A stretch of 6,720 nt of DNA from Nocardioidaceae bacterium (GTDB taxonomy: Bacteria > Actinomycetota > Actinomycetes > Propionibacteriales > Nocardioidaceae), in contig JACCUS010000399.1 of assembly GCA_013811715.1 (NCBI GenBank), positions 1-6,720 of the forward strand, read 5' to 3'. Numbering within the stretch: the stretch's first letter is position 1; every line of letters starts with the position of its first letter. The translations under genes were made by a program, and so were the position numbers. The notes below the pieces were generated by a model, which had not been told where the DNA came from, did not search any database, and worked only from the letters and a program-made list of their open reading frames with translations. Shown here in pieces: positions 1 to 6,637 of this stretch.

Positions 1-167
1 CCGAACGCGCCGAGCCGGACCGCGTCGACCAACAAGTTGATGTCACCGGTGCTGGCGCTGCCCTCGTCCAAGAAGTCGTCCAGCGCGCCACGGAAGCTGT
101 CGGCGTCGTCGAAGACACCGGTCCCCAACTCGACGCCGAGCGCGTGCAACCGCTCGTGCAGCTCCAT
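1..167 (-). CDS. N-terminal part of an unrecognised protein, cut by the window edge
   Basis: The minus strand reads from an ATG at 167 through 55 uninterrupted codons to the left edge. The start is well supported: GGAGGTGA, a near-perfect Shine-Dalgarno, lies about 5 bases upstream. The peptide begins MELHERLHALGVELG and is acidic and leucine-rich, with a run of Asp/Glu (FRGALDDFLDEGS) and then a predicted helix (INLLVDAVRLGAF). There is no signal peptide or membrane segment in the visible part, so a cytosolic helical protein is likely. It lies on the same strand as the kinase and 103 bp downstream of it, with a hairpin between them, so it may be a separate transcript or a read-through partner. 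I do not recognise the family. The actual length and function lie outside the window. Confidence 0.72.
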   Translation of the reverse strand, partial: MELHERLHALGVELGTGVFDDADSFRGALDDFLDEGSASTGDINLLVDAVRLGAF

Positions 168-240
168 GATTCACCTCCGCCCGCACCCTGTAGAGAGCCA
201 CTTCATGGTAAGACGAAGCGCACACACCAAGGAGACGTTT

Positions 241-260
241 TCGGCAAATTTCCTTGCCGA
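241..260 (-). terminator. Hairpin after the kinase gene, possible terminator
   Basis: TCGGCAA (241-247) and TTGCCGA (254-260) form a perfect 7-bp inverted repeat around a 6-base loop. It begins 10 bases past the kinase stop codon. On the minus strand the stem is followed by AAAACG rather than a U-run, so it is not a classical intrinsic terminator. Tail-less hairpins are nevertheless common downstream of actinobacterial genes. It could equally be an mRNA-stabilising stem or an operator for the downstream gene that starts at 167. Confidence 0.45.
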
Positions 261-270
261 GGACGAGGGA

Positions 271-1062
271 TCAGCTGAGGGCGGAGATCTGGGTGGCGAG
301 CTCGGCCGCGGTGCCGGGGCGCTGGCTGAGGTCGGCGTCCAGGCAGCGGCTGATCACGGCAGCGGACTCGGCGTCCAGGTGGGAGGAGATGGCCGGCGCA
401 GCGGCCAGAATCGCCCGGACCAGAAGCAAGGGCTCATTCGTCGGCAGCTCTCCATACACGCTCGAACCGGTCAGCGCGTAGTGCAGTGTCGCGCCGAGCG
501 ACCAGATGTCGGTCGCTCGGGAGGCCTCGGCGCCGACCAAGATCGCCGGGTCGGTGAACTCCAGGCCGATCTGGCCGAGCCCGGTGAACACCATCCCGGG
601 AGACAGCAACTGCGAGAGCCCTAGATCGGACAGCTTGCCGCCTCCCTCGTGGAGCATGATGTTGGCGGGCTTGATGTCACGATGCGCTATCCCACGCTCG
701 TGCAGCGCGTGAGCCGCCTCGGCCGCGTGCGCGACCGCCCGGGTCGACTCCGTCCGGGACAGCTGTCTCGTCGGGCGCTGCAGAGACCCCAACGGCAGAT
801 GCTCCATCACGTGGTAGAAGGTGCCGCCTTGTCGCCCCACGTCGTACAGCGAAACGAGCTTGTCCGAGCGGGCGAGTGAGAAGTGTTTGAGCTCCCGAGT
901 GGCTCGGCGGTAGGCGTCCTCGGAGGTTGGGCCGGAGATCACCTTGACCACGACGTGTTCGTCGGGAACCTGTAGCCGATCAGGCGTGCGGGCGAGGTAG
1001 TTCTCGCCGTAGTTCGACTCGCCGATCATCTGTACGAACTCGTAGTCAGCGATTCCCTGCAT
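271..1062 (-). CDS. Soluble serine/threonine protein kinase (Hanks type), catalytic domain only
   Basis: A 263-residue Hanks-type kinase that should transfer phosphate from ATP to Ser/Thr on cytosolic partners. Visible landmarks: glycine-rich loop GESNYG at 14-19, ATP-anchoring lysine in VVVK (Lys40), helix-C glutamate Glu57, catalytic loop HRDIKPAN at 127-134 (Asp129, Asn134), metal-binding DLG at 146-148, and DIWSLG in the F-helix. The fold ends at the C-terminus. There is no transmembrane segment and no PASTA or other sensor domain, unlike PknB-type receptors. Oddities: the second loop glycine is Ser16, DFG is DLG, and the usual APE is replaced by a DPA-like sequence; the core catalytic residues are intact, so activity is expected. 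The ATG at 1062 is chosen because AGAAGGA precedes it by about 8 bases and kinase homology begins immediately (YEFVQMIGE); the open frame continues far upstream but without kinase sequence. It is divergent from an operon encoding an FHA protein, a plausible phospho-reader. Confidence 0.93.
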   Translation of the reverse strand: MQGIADYEFVQMIGESNYGENYLARTPDRLQVPDEHVVVKVISGPTSEDAYRRATRELKHFSLARSDKLVSLYDVGRQGGTFYHVMEHLPLGSLQRPTRQLSRTESTRAVAHAAEAAHALHERGIAHRDIKPANIMLHEGGGKLSDLGLSQLLSPGMVFTGLGQIGLEFTDPAILVGAEASRATDIWSLGATLHYALTGSSVYGELPTNEPLLLVRAILAAAPAISSHLDAESAAVISRCLDADLSQRPGTAAELATQISALS

Positions 1063-1233
1063 GCCAAGTTCCTTCTCACGGCGTCCGACATCATCTGAGG
1101 CGTTGCCGTGCTTAGCATGGCACGACCGTCGCCTCCGGCAACCCGAATCGGCCAAGATTTTCTTTCCCGGTACGCAGTGCTGTGGCCGGGTGTAACCTGC
1201 CACTGCATCGCCATTTCTTGGGAAGGAACGGCC
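1063..1233. promoter_or_regulatory. Divergent spacer between kinase and oxidoreductase operon
   Basis: These 171 bp separate two divergent genes and must contain, or lie close to, both of their promoters. The centre (about 1150-1168) is locally T-rich (AGATTTTCTTTCCC) in otherwise GC-rich DNA. A short inverted repeat, CGTGC-N8-GCACG, lies near 1107-1124. I found no convincing -35/-10 pair on either strand. TAACCT at 1193-1198 is only a weak -10 candidate for the plus strand. The assignment as a regulatory region rests on position, not on a recognised motif. Confidence 0.5.
1220..1227 (+). promoter_or_regulatory. Ribosome binding site that fixes a TTG start
   Basis: GGGAAGGA lies 6 bases ahead of the TTG at 1234. 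No ATG or GTG nearby in the same frame has a comparable site. The ATG at 1108 would add 42 residues of non-conserved character (Pro/Ser-rich, then Trp/Cys-rich), so the TTG is preferred. Confidence 0.72.
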
Positions 1234-2823
1234 TTGGAACCTCAGTCGGTTGGCACGGTTTTCCCGTCGCCGGGGCAGGAGTACCTGCCCGCTAAGGAAG
1301 TGCCGGGGGACATCAGCGCGGAGATGCTGGCCGCCGACTACTGGACCGACGACATCGTCGCGCGGGCGGGTATTCCCATCATCGACATCCCCTTCGTCAC
1401 GGTAGGCGGCGGGATGGGGAGCTTCGTGCTGTGCGACTACCTCCGCATCGCCGGAGTTCCTCCCGAGCAGATCAAAGTGCTGTCGGCGCTGGACCATCCC
1501 TGGCAGACCTACGAGTACCTCACTCGGGTCTCGCAGATCCCCCGGGGCGAGCGGCTCCGCTCCGACTCCGCGTCTCGCCCGGACAACATCTGGGGCTTCC
1601 CGTCGTACGCGTTGAGTGAGGCGTGGGGCACCAAGCGGCTCGCGGCGTTGCGGCAGGTCTTCCTCGAGCCGATCTTCGACGACTACTGGACGCCGAAAGC
1701 CGGACAGGTCTTCGAGTCGCTGGAGCGGGAGGCGAACCGGATCCGCTATCCGCAGATGCTCGCCAAGGGCTTGGTTCGCGTCGTACGCCGACGGATCGGT
1801 GGCGGCTACTTCACAATCTTGACCCCTCCGGAGGGGGCGACGGTGACGAAGCGGCTCGCGTACCGGTCCAGGTTCGTGCATCTCGCCGTCGGATATCCCG
1901 GGCTGCGGTTCCTCCCCGACCTGCAAGAGTACCGCACCACCCACAACGACTACCAGCGCGTGGTTAACGCCTACGAGTCCCATGAGCACGTCTATGAGCG
2001 ACTGTTGCAACACCCCAGCACGGTGATCGTGCGTGGCGGCGGGATCGTCGCCTCCCGGGTGCTGCAGCGGCTGATGGACGACCGGCTCAACAAGGGCGCG
2101 CCCACGACGATCGTCCACCTGTTCCGCACGTTCATCAGCGGGTCCAACGATGGTGTCGGCTCGGCCAAGCCGAACGTCTTCATGCGTCGACGCGGCAGCG
2201 ACGGCTGGGCCTACCAGGGGTTCAACTATCCGAAGTCGGTCTGGGGCGGCCAGCTGAAACAGCGGATGCGCCGCCTGGAGGGCGAGGATCGGGCCACGCT
2301 GTACAAGCGGATCGGCGGCACCAACACGCCGTACCGCCGCTACTGGCAGAAGCAGATGAAGACCGGGCGCGAGCAGGGTTGGTACCAGCTGGTCGTGGGC
2401 ACCGTGGAGAAGATGGAGCCGCATGGCGGGCAGATCATCAACCACGTCAAGAGCAGTCACGGCCCGCTTCAGATACCTGCGGACTTTGTGATCGACTGCA
2501 CGGGGCTCGAGGCCGATATCGCCGAGCACCGTCTGCTCAAGGACCTGCTGGAGCATGGCGGCGCCGGTCGCAACCCGATCGGTCGGCTGGACGTCGAGCG
2601 GACGTTCGAGGTGCGCGGCACCCGCAGCGAAGGTGGCGTGATGTATGCCTCCGGCGCCACCACCCTGGGTGGCTACTTCCCCGGCGTCGACACCTTCCTG
2701 GGGCTTCAGGTGGCGGCGCAGGAGATCGCCGACGACCTGGCTCGCAACGGCCTTGGCAACAAGATCGGGCCGTTCCGTTCGACCGCCCACTGGTTCCGCT
2801 GGCTTGCCGGCAAGCAGCTCTAG
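1234..2823 (+). CDS. FAD/NAD(P)-binding oxidoreductase, first gene of the operon
   Basis: A 529-residue predicted flavin-dependent oxidoreductase with two nucleotide-binding folds. The first follows a hydrophobic strand, IPFVTVGGGMGSF, with the glycine motif at 58-63 (FAD or NAD(P) ADP-binding). The second is VIVRGGGIVASRVL at about 265-278. DFVIDCTGLEAD at 417-428 resembles the strand-turn that joins the domains in flavoproteins. YASGATTLGGYFPGVDTFLG at 471-490 resembles the C-terminal FAD-contacting segment (Gly, then a helix start) of thioredoxin-reductase-like and monooxygenase enzymes. No CxxC redox-disulfide pair is visible, so a thioredoxin-reductase mechanism is unlikely. There is no signal peptide or membrane helix; the location is cytosolic. 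The start is TTG at 1234 with a strong ribosome site. The next gene begins 9 bases after its stop. The substrate is unknown: the fold class is fairly secure, the specific reaction is not. Confidence 0.8.
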   Translation: MEPQSVGTVFPSPGQEYLPAKEVPGDISAEMLAADYWTDDIVARAGIPIIDIPFVTVGGGMGSFVLCDYLRIAGVPPEQIKVLSALDHPWQTYEYLTRVSQIPRGERLRSDSASRPDNIWGFPSYALSEAWGTKRLAALRQVFLEPIFDDYWTPKAGQVFESLEREANRIRYPQMLAKGLVRVVRRRIGGGYFTILTPPEGATVTKRLAYRSRFVHLAVGYPGLRFLPDLQEYRTTHNDYQRVVNAYESHEHVYERLLQHPSTVIVRGGGIVASRVLQRLMDDRLNKGAPTTIVHLFRTFISGSNDGVGSAKPNVFMRRRGSDGWAYQGFNYPKSVWGGQLKQRMRRLEGEDRATLYKRIGGTNTPYRRYWQKQMKTGREQGWYQLVVGTVEKMEPHGGQIINHVKSSHGPLQIPADFVIDCTGLEADIAEHRLLKDLLEHGGAGRNPIGRLDVERTFEVRGTRSEGGVMYASGATTLGGYFPGVDTFLGLQVAAQEIADDLARNGLGNKIGPFRSTAHWFRWLAGKQL

Positions 2824-2832
2824 GGGACGACG

Positions 2833-3258
2833 ATGTTGCTGACCCTTTCTGGACGTATCCAGACCCGGATCTTCATGCTGGTCGTCTTCGGCGGTCTCAT
2901 CACGTTGGCGCTGACTCCCGTCCTGCCGAACGACCCCGACTACCAGACAACGTTGCTCGTGGTGGCCACCGTCACCGTGCTCGGGGTGGTGTGGGAGTTC
3001 GTCTACCACGGGATCCAACAGTTCCGCTGGGAGAAGGACTGGCCCACGCTGTTCGGGCTGATCACGGCGATCAACGAAGGTGCGCTGGTCTGGCTGGTGT
3101 TGAAGCTGGACGTCGTCCCCGGGATCGATGAGGCACCCCCGTTCTCGACCTACGTCATCTTGTTCTTGGTGATCTGGATCTTGATCTGGCTCTGGGTCAA
3201 CGGGCCGATGCGGGTGCCCCTGATCCGGTGGAGGTTCCACGGTGGAAGGGTTGTCTGA
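2833..3258 (+). CDS. Small four-helix membrane protein of unknown function
   Basis: A 141-residue integral membrane protein that I do not recognise. Four hydrophobic segments are visible: about 13-31 (IFMLVVFGGLITLALTPVL), 40-58, 72-91 and 106-123 (YVILFLVIWILIWLWVNG). Charged residues between the segments include a conserved-looking WEF..HGIQQFRWEKDW loop at 54-70 rich in His, Trp and acidic/basic residues, and an Asn-Glu pair (81-82) buried within the third helix. The C-terminus is basic (RVPLIRWRFHGGR), as expected for a cytoplasmic tail. ATG 2833 lies 9 bases after the oxidoreductase stop, with AGGGG in front of it, and the FHA gene follows within 1 base. The three genes are therefore almost certainly co-transcribed. 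Inferred roles are membrane anchor or electron-transfer partner of the flavoprotein; no heme-ligand pattern is clear enough to claim a cytochrome. Confidence 0.82.
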   Translation: MLLTLSGRIQTRIFMLVVFGGLITLALTPVLPNDPDYQTTLLVVATVTVLGVVWEFVYHGIQQFRWEKDWPTLFGLITAINEGALVWLVLKLDVVPGIDEAPPFSTYVILFLVIWILIWLWVNGPMRVPLIRWRFHGGRVV

Positions 3259-3259
3259 C

Positions 3260-4576
3260 ATGGCCGAGCCTGTAAGTGCAGAAGACGAAATTGGATCCGT
3301 CGACCAGTGGGAGTCGGTGGCATGCCTGCCATATGGAGGTGCCGGCATGCTGGCCCGGCTCGGGCGGGTCGTGCTTCTGGTCTCGCCGGCCGACGAGGAG
3401 GCGGTCGCGCCGCTGCTTGACCACGTCGAGATGGTAGCCGCGAACGGAAGCGACGGTCGACAGCTCGTGCGGGGCTTCGCCTTGCAGCTGGCGAACATGG
3501 CGGGTGACCCGCCGCCCTTCATCGCAATGGCTCCGGTGCACGCCGGGCTGGTGGTGTTCGCCTCCGGCGACGCGACCGCGGAGATCGACGGCCAGCACGT
3601 GACCGGGCGCGACTCGCTTGCGTGGGTGGAACGGGTGATCCGCTGGCCAGTCCGAAGCGTTACGGCCCGCGTCGGCGAGGGCGCAGCGCCGACGTCGACC
3701 TTGCTGAACCTCATGCGAGGCGTCGTCCAGGCCGGCGGGTTCGCCTTGTCGGCGGGCGCCTCGTCGCCGATGCCGGCGCGGCTGGAGGGAGCGGAGCCGA
3801 CCCCGATGGCGACGGCCGCCGACGCGTCGGCCGAGAAGGCTTCGAGCGAGGAGTCGCTGGCGACTGCTGAGATGGAGAAGCCGGCCGCCACCCCACCCCT
3901 GGTGCCGCCACCTCCTCTCGCATCCCCGGCCCCGGCGACCCCGCCAGTGCCCAAGCGCCCTCAATTCGAGATGGAGCCGGAGCGTTTCGAGTCGATGGTG
4001 CTCGGGGGCCCCGGAGCCGACATCGAAGACGACGACGTACCCGTTCCGCTCCCGGTCGTCTCTGGCGCGCCGCGGCCACGGTCGGCTCGCGTGGACGCCG
4101 ACTCCCCGCAGGTGAAGGGGGTGTTCTGCAAGAACGACCACTTCAACGATCCGCGGATGCTCTTCTGCGCGGTCTGCGGCATCAACATGGTGCAGCAGAC
4201 TCCGGTCCTCGTCGACGGGAAGCGTCCGCCACTCGGCGTCATCGTCCTCGACGACGGCGCGGTGTTCCAGCTGGACGGAAACTACCTCCTGGGCCGTGAC
4301 CCCGACTCCGACTCGATGGTGCGGTCGGGCGAGAGCCGAGGCATCCCCCTCTCCGACAACCAGAACACGATCTCGCGGGTGCATGCCGGCATCGAGCTGC
4401 GGCGCTGGGACGTGGTGCTCGTCGACAACGGCTCGACCAATGGAACGTTCTACGCCGAACCGAACTCGGCCCAATGGACGCAGATGGCCAAACGAGGCGA
4501 ACACGTGCTGGCCCCCGGAACCCGGGTCCGGATCGGCCACCGAACCTTGGCGTTCAACACGCACCGGGGCAGTTGA
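3260..4576 (+). CDS. Zinc-ribbon and FHA domain protein with an N-terminal domain of unknown function
   Basis: 438 residues in four parts. (1) About 1-135: a compact alpha/beta-looking domain (GRVVLLVSP, FIAMAPVHAGLVVFASGD, DGQHVTGRDSLAWVERV) of a type I associate with actinobacterial FHA proteins but cannot name. (2) About 140-285: an Ala/Pro/Glu-rich linker with a proline run near 208-235, probably disordered. (3) A zinc ribbon with Cys290, His294, Cys303 and Cys306, the last two as CxxCG. (4) An FHA domain, about 320-438, with the phospho-Thr-binding signature: GRDP (345-348), SRVH (372-375) and NGSTNGTF (390-397). FHA domains bind phosphothreonine peptides, so this is a candidate reader of the divergent kinase. 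It is cytosolic. Start: the ATG at 3260 has GGAAGGG 9 bases upstream and begins 1 base after the preceding stop. An in-frame GTG at 3242 (GGAGG, 7-base spacer) would add 6 residues and overlap the upstream gene; it cannot be excluded. Confidence 0.92.
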   Translation: MAEPVSAEDEIGSVDQWESVACLPYGGAGMLARLGRVVLLVSPADEEAVAPLLDHVEMVAANGSDGRQLVRGFALQLANMAGDPPPFIAMAPVHAGLVVFASGDATAEIDGQHVTGRDSLAWVERVIRWPVRSVTARVGEGAAPTSTLLNLMRGVVQAGGFALSAGASSPMPARLEGAEPTPMATAADASAEKASSEESLATAEMEKPAATPPLVPPPPLASPAPATPPVPKRPQFEMEPERFESMVLGGPGADIEDDDVPVPLPVVSGAPRPRSARVDADSPQVKGVFCKNDHFNDPRMLFCAVCGINMVQQTPVLVDGKRPPLGVIVLDDGAVFQLDGNYLLGRDPDSDSMVRSGESRGIPLSDNQNTISRVHAGIELRRWDVVLVDNGSTNGTFYAEPNSAQWTQMAKRGEHVLAPGTRVRIGHRTLAFNTHRGS

Positions 4577-4592
4577 CCGCCTCAACGTGCGG

Positions 4593-6602
4593 CTAGCTCG
4601 TGGCGTGTGGAGCTCGAGGGCTCCCGAGATCCTGGCTGGCCCAGTCAACGGGCACGGGGGCGTGTTCGGCTCTGACGGCGAGATCGACGTGGGACTGCGC
4701 GGAGGCCCCGATCCGAAGCGGGTGCAGCGGCTCGCTCGGGCGTACGTCGACGCCGCGGTCGGTCAGCTGTTGGCTGAGCGCCGCGAACCTCCGCGACGAG
4801 GCGCCTTCGGCCGCCGCCAGGTGCAGTGGAAGGCCATAGTAGGCCGCGATCCGACAGGCGACGACCACAGCCGCGTCCTCATCGCCGCTTTGCCGCCACG
4901 TCACAGCCACGCCGTCGGTGTCGGGCGACACCACTCTGTCAGTATGGGTGATGACCATCAGGCACTCCATCGCCGCGGCGACGGATGTCGTCACCTGATC
5001 GCGAGACGCAAGCACGATCATCTGCGGCTCCACCGCGTCGATCAACGCCAGCAGGTCGCCAGCCGGGTCGCTGCTCAGTCGAGAGGAGATCTTGACCGGC
5101 ACGTCAACCTCAGCGCCCCGGCGTACCAGCCGCTCGAGCCGTTCCATCGACTCCGTGATCGCGGCGAGCTCGTCGGTGAGCCCGCTGCCGACGTCGAGTC
5201 TGCGCGACTGCTGCGGCTGCAGGCTGGCCACCACGACCTCCGCGGGGCGCTGACCGTCGACAAGCGCGAGGGCCACCTCGAGACGGTCGAGGTTGTCGGC
5301 CTGCGGGTCGGCCACGACGAGGGCCCGATACGCGGCTGCGTCGCCACCGAGGGCGGCACGTTCGGCGTCGGCGATGTCGCGCGCGACTCTCTTGTCGGGA
5401 TAGGTCCGACGCAGCAGCGGGCCGGTCATCATCGTCGTCACCAGGGCCATGATCACGAGCATGGTGAACAGGTCGTCGCCGATAAGCTCCAGCTCGCGCC
5501 CGACGTTGAGGATCACGAGTTCCGTGAGGCCGCGTGTGTTCATCAAGATCCCGAGCGACCTGGCCTGCCAGGGCGGCACGTTGCTGAGGCGCGCCCCGGC
5601 GTACGCACCGAGGTACTTCCCGCCGACCGCAACCGCGAGGATGAGCGCCAGCTGGACCAGCTGCTCGCCACCGAGACCGCGGACGTCGACGTTGAGCCCC
5701 GACACCAAGAAGAACACCGGCAGCAACAGCAAGACGCTGATCTGCTCGAGCCGGACCAGGATCTCGTGCCGCATCGCGGCCGCGTTGGCCTGCGGGATGA
5801 TCGCGCCGAACAGGAAGGCCCCGAAGATGAAGTGCACGTGCAGGATCTCGGTGGTGGCCGAGAAGGCCAGCAGGCCGACCAGGACGACGGCGAGGATGCC
5901 GGGGGTGAGGCGCCCTGCCTTGTTGTAGGCGGTGGTGAGTCGGTTGAGCTGAGGCCGGATGACGAGCAGGGCCAGCAGCGCGAACGGGATCGCCAACGCC
6001 ACCACCCAGCCGTTGTCCTCACCCGACGCTGCACCTGGGCTGATGGCGATGACCACCGCGAGCAGCGTCCAGGCGAGCACGTCGTCGACGGCGGCGCAGG
6101 CTAGGGCGAGCCCGCCCGTCTCGGTGCGATGCATGTTGCGGTCCGTCAGGATCCGTGCGAGGACCGGGAACGCAGTCACCGACATCGACGCTCCGATGAA
6201 CAGCGCGAACGGCCAGAACTGGCCACTCTCGTTGTGCTCGGCAGCGAGGTACCACGCCAACGCGATGCCCAACCCGAACGGGAAGACGATGGAGGCGACC
6301 GAGACCGCACCGGCCACCCTGCCGCGGCCCCTGACCAAGGACACGTCCAGCTCGAGCCCGACCACGAACATGAACAGCACCAGGCCCATGTTGGCGAGCA
6401 GCGACAAGAACGGGCGGGTGTCTAGGGGGAACAACGTGGCGCTGAGGTCACCAAGCAGGCTCGGGCCGAGCAGGACGCCCGCGAGGATCTCTCCCACGAC
6501 CGCCGGCATGCCGATCTTCACGAAGACCCAGCCGGCGATTCGCGCCAGCACCAAGATCAGGGCCAGGTCCAACAGGACGGTCGTCATGTCCGCTGCGTCC
6601 AC
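4593..6602 (-). CDS. CPA2-family cation:proton antiporter with UspA-like cytoplasmic tail
   Basis: A 669-residue monovalent cation (Na+ or K+):H+ antiporter of the CPA2 (KefB/CHX-like) type. The membrane part, about 1-398, has a dozen hydrophobic segments. Family signatures: VVGEILAGVLLGPSLLG (36-52), SVTAFPVLARIL (141-152), AAVDDVLAW (170-178) with the paired Asp173-Asp174 that carry ions and protons, LPVFFLVSGL (294-303), and NTRGLTELVIL (355-365). The last 270 residues are soluble and contain two stretches resembling UspA folds (YRALVVADP...VEPQMIVLASRD, then DGVAVTWRQSGDEDAAVVVA), as in plant CHX and bacterial regulated antiporters; these may bind nucleotides. Start: GTG 6602 has GGAG 6 bases upstream. 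TTG 6608 and ATG 6587 (MTTVLLDLAL, weak ribosome site, but a typical family N-terminus) are alternatives. It is convergent with the FHA gene, 16 bp apart. Ion specificity cannot be read from the sequence. Confidence 0.93.
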   Translation of the reverse strand: MDAADMTTVLLDLALILVLARIAGWVFVKIGMPAVVGEILAGVLLGPSLLGDLSATLFPLDTRPFLSLLANMGLVLFMFVVGLELDVSLVRGRGRVAGAVSVASIVFPFGLGIALAWYLAAEHNESGQFWPFALFIGASMSVTAFPVLARILTDRNMHRTETGGLALACAAVDDVLAWTLLAVVIAISPGAASGEDNGWVVALAIPFALLALLVIRPQLNRLTTAYNKAGRLTPGILAVVLVGLLAFSATTEILHVHFIFGAFLFGAIIPQANAAAMRHEILVRLEQISVLLLLPVFFLVSGLNVDVRGLGGEQLVQLALILAVAVGGKYLGAYAGARLSNVPPWQARSLGILMNTRGLTELVILNVGRELELIGDDLFTMLVIMALVTTMMTGPLLRRTYPDKRVARDIADAERAALGGDAAAYRALVVADPQADNLDRLEVALALVDGQRPAEVVVASLQPQQSRRLDVGSGLTDELAAITESMERLERLVRRGAEVDVPVKISSRLSSDPAGDLLALIDAVEPQMIVLASRDQVTTSVAAAMECLMVITHTDRVVSPDTDGVAVTWRQSGDEDAAVVVACRIAAYYGLPLHLAAAEGASSRRFAALSQQLTDRGVDVRPSEPLHPLRIGASAQSHVDLAVRAEHAPVPVDWASQDLGSPRAPHATS

Positions 6603-6637
6603 GTCCAACTCCGCCAGGCGAGGGAATACTTGTTGTC

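Noticed and set aside
2379..3131. 250-codon plus-strand frame spanning the end of the oxidoreductase and the membrane protein gene
   Set aside because: Arg/Gly/Pro-rich translation with no ribosome site. It would overlap two better genes.
1063..3954. Very long minus-strand open frame (about 960 codons) extending upstream of the kinase, antisense to the operon
   Set aside because: It is open because of high GC third-position bias on the opposite strand. The translation is rich in Arg/Pro/His/Asp without domains, and the plus strand carries genes with clear motifs and ribosome sites.
4577..4592. CCGC-N8-GCGG inverted repeat exactly filling the convergent gap, considered as a bidirectional terminator
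   Set aside because: A 4-bp stem with an 8-base loop and no T-run is too weak to call in GC-rich DNA.
3197..4648. 483-codon minus-strand frame opposite the FHA gene
   Set aside because: Arg/His-rich shadow translation; the opposite strand encodes clear FHA and zinc-ribbon motifs.
4296..6104. 602-codon plus-strand open frame across the antiporter
   Set aside because: It is a shadow of the antiporter. It gives a low-complexity, His/Arg/Gln/Asp-rich translation without hydrophobic core patterns and overlaps the FHA gene in another frame.
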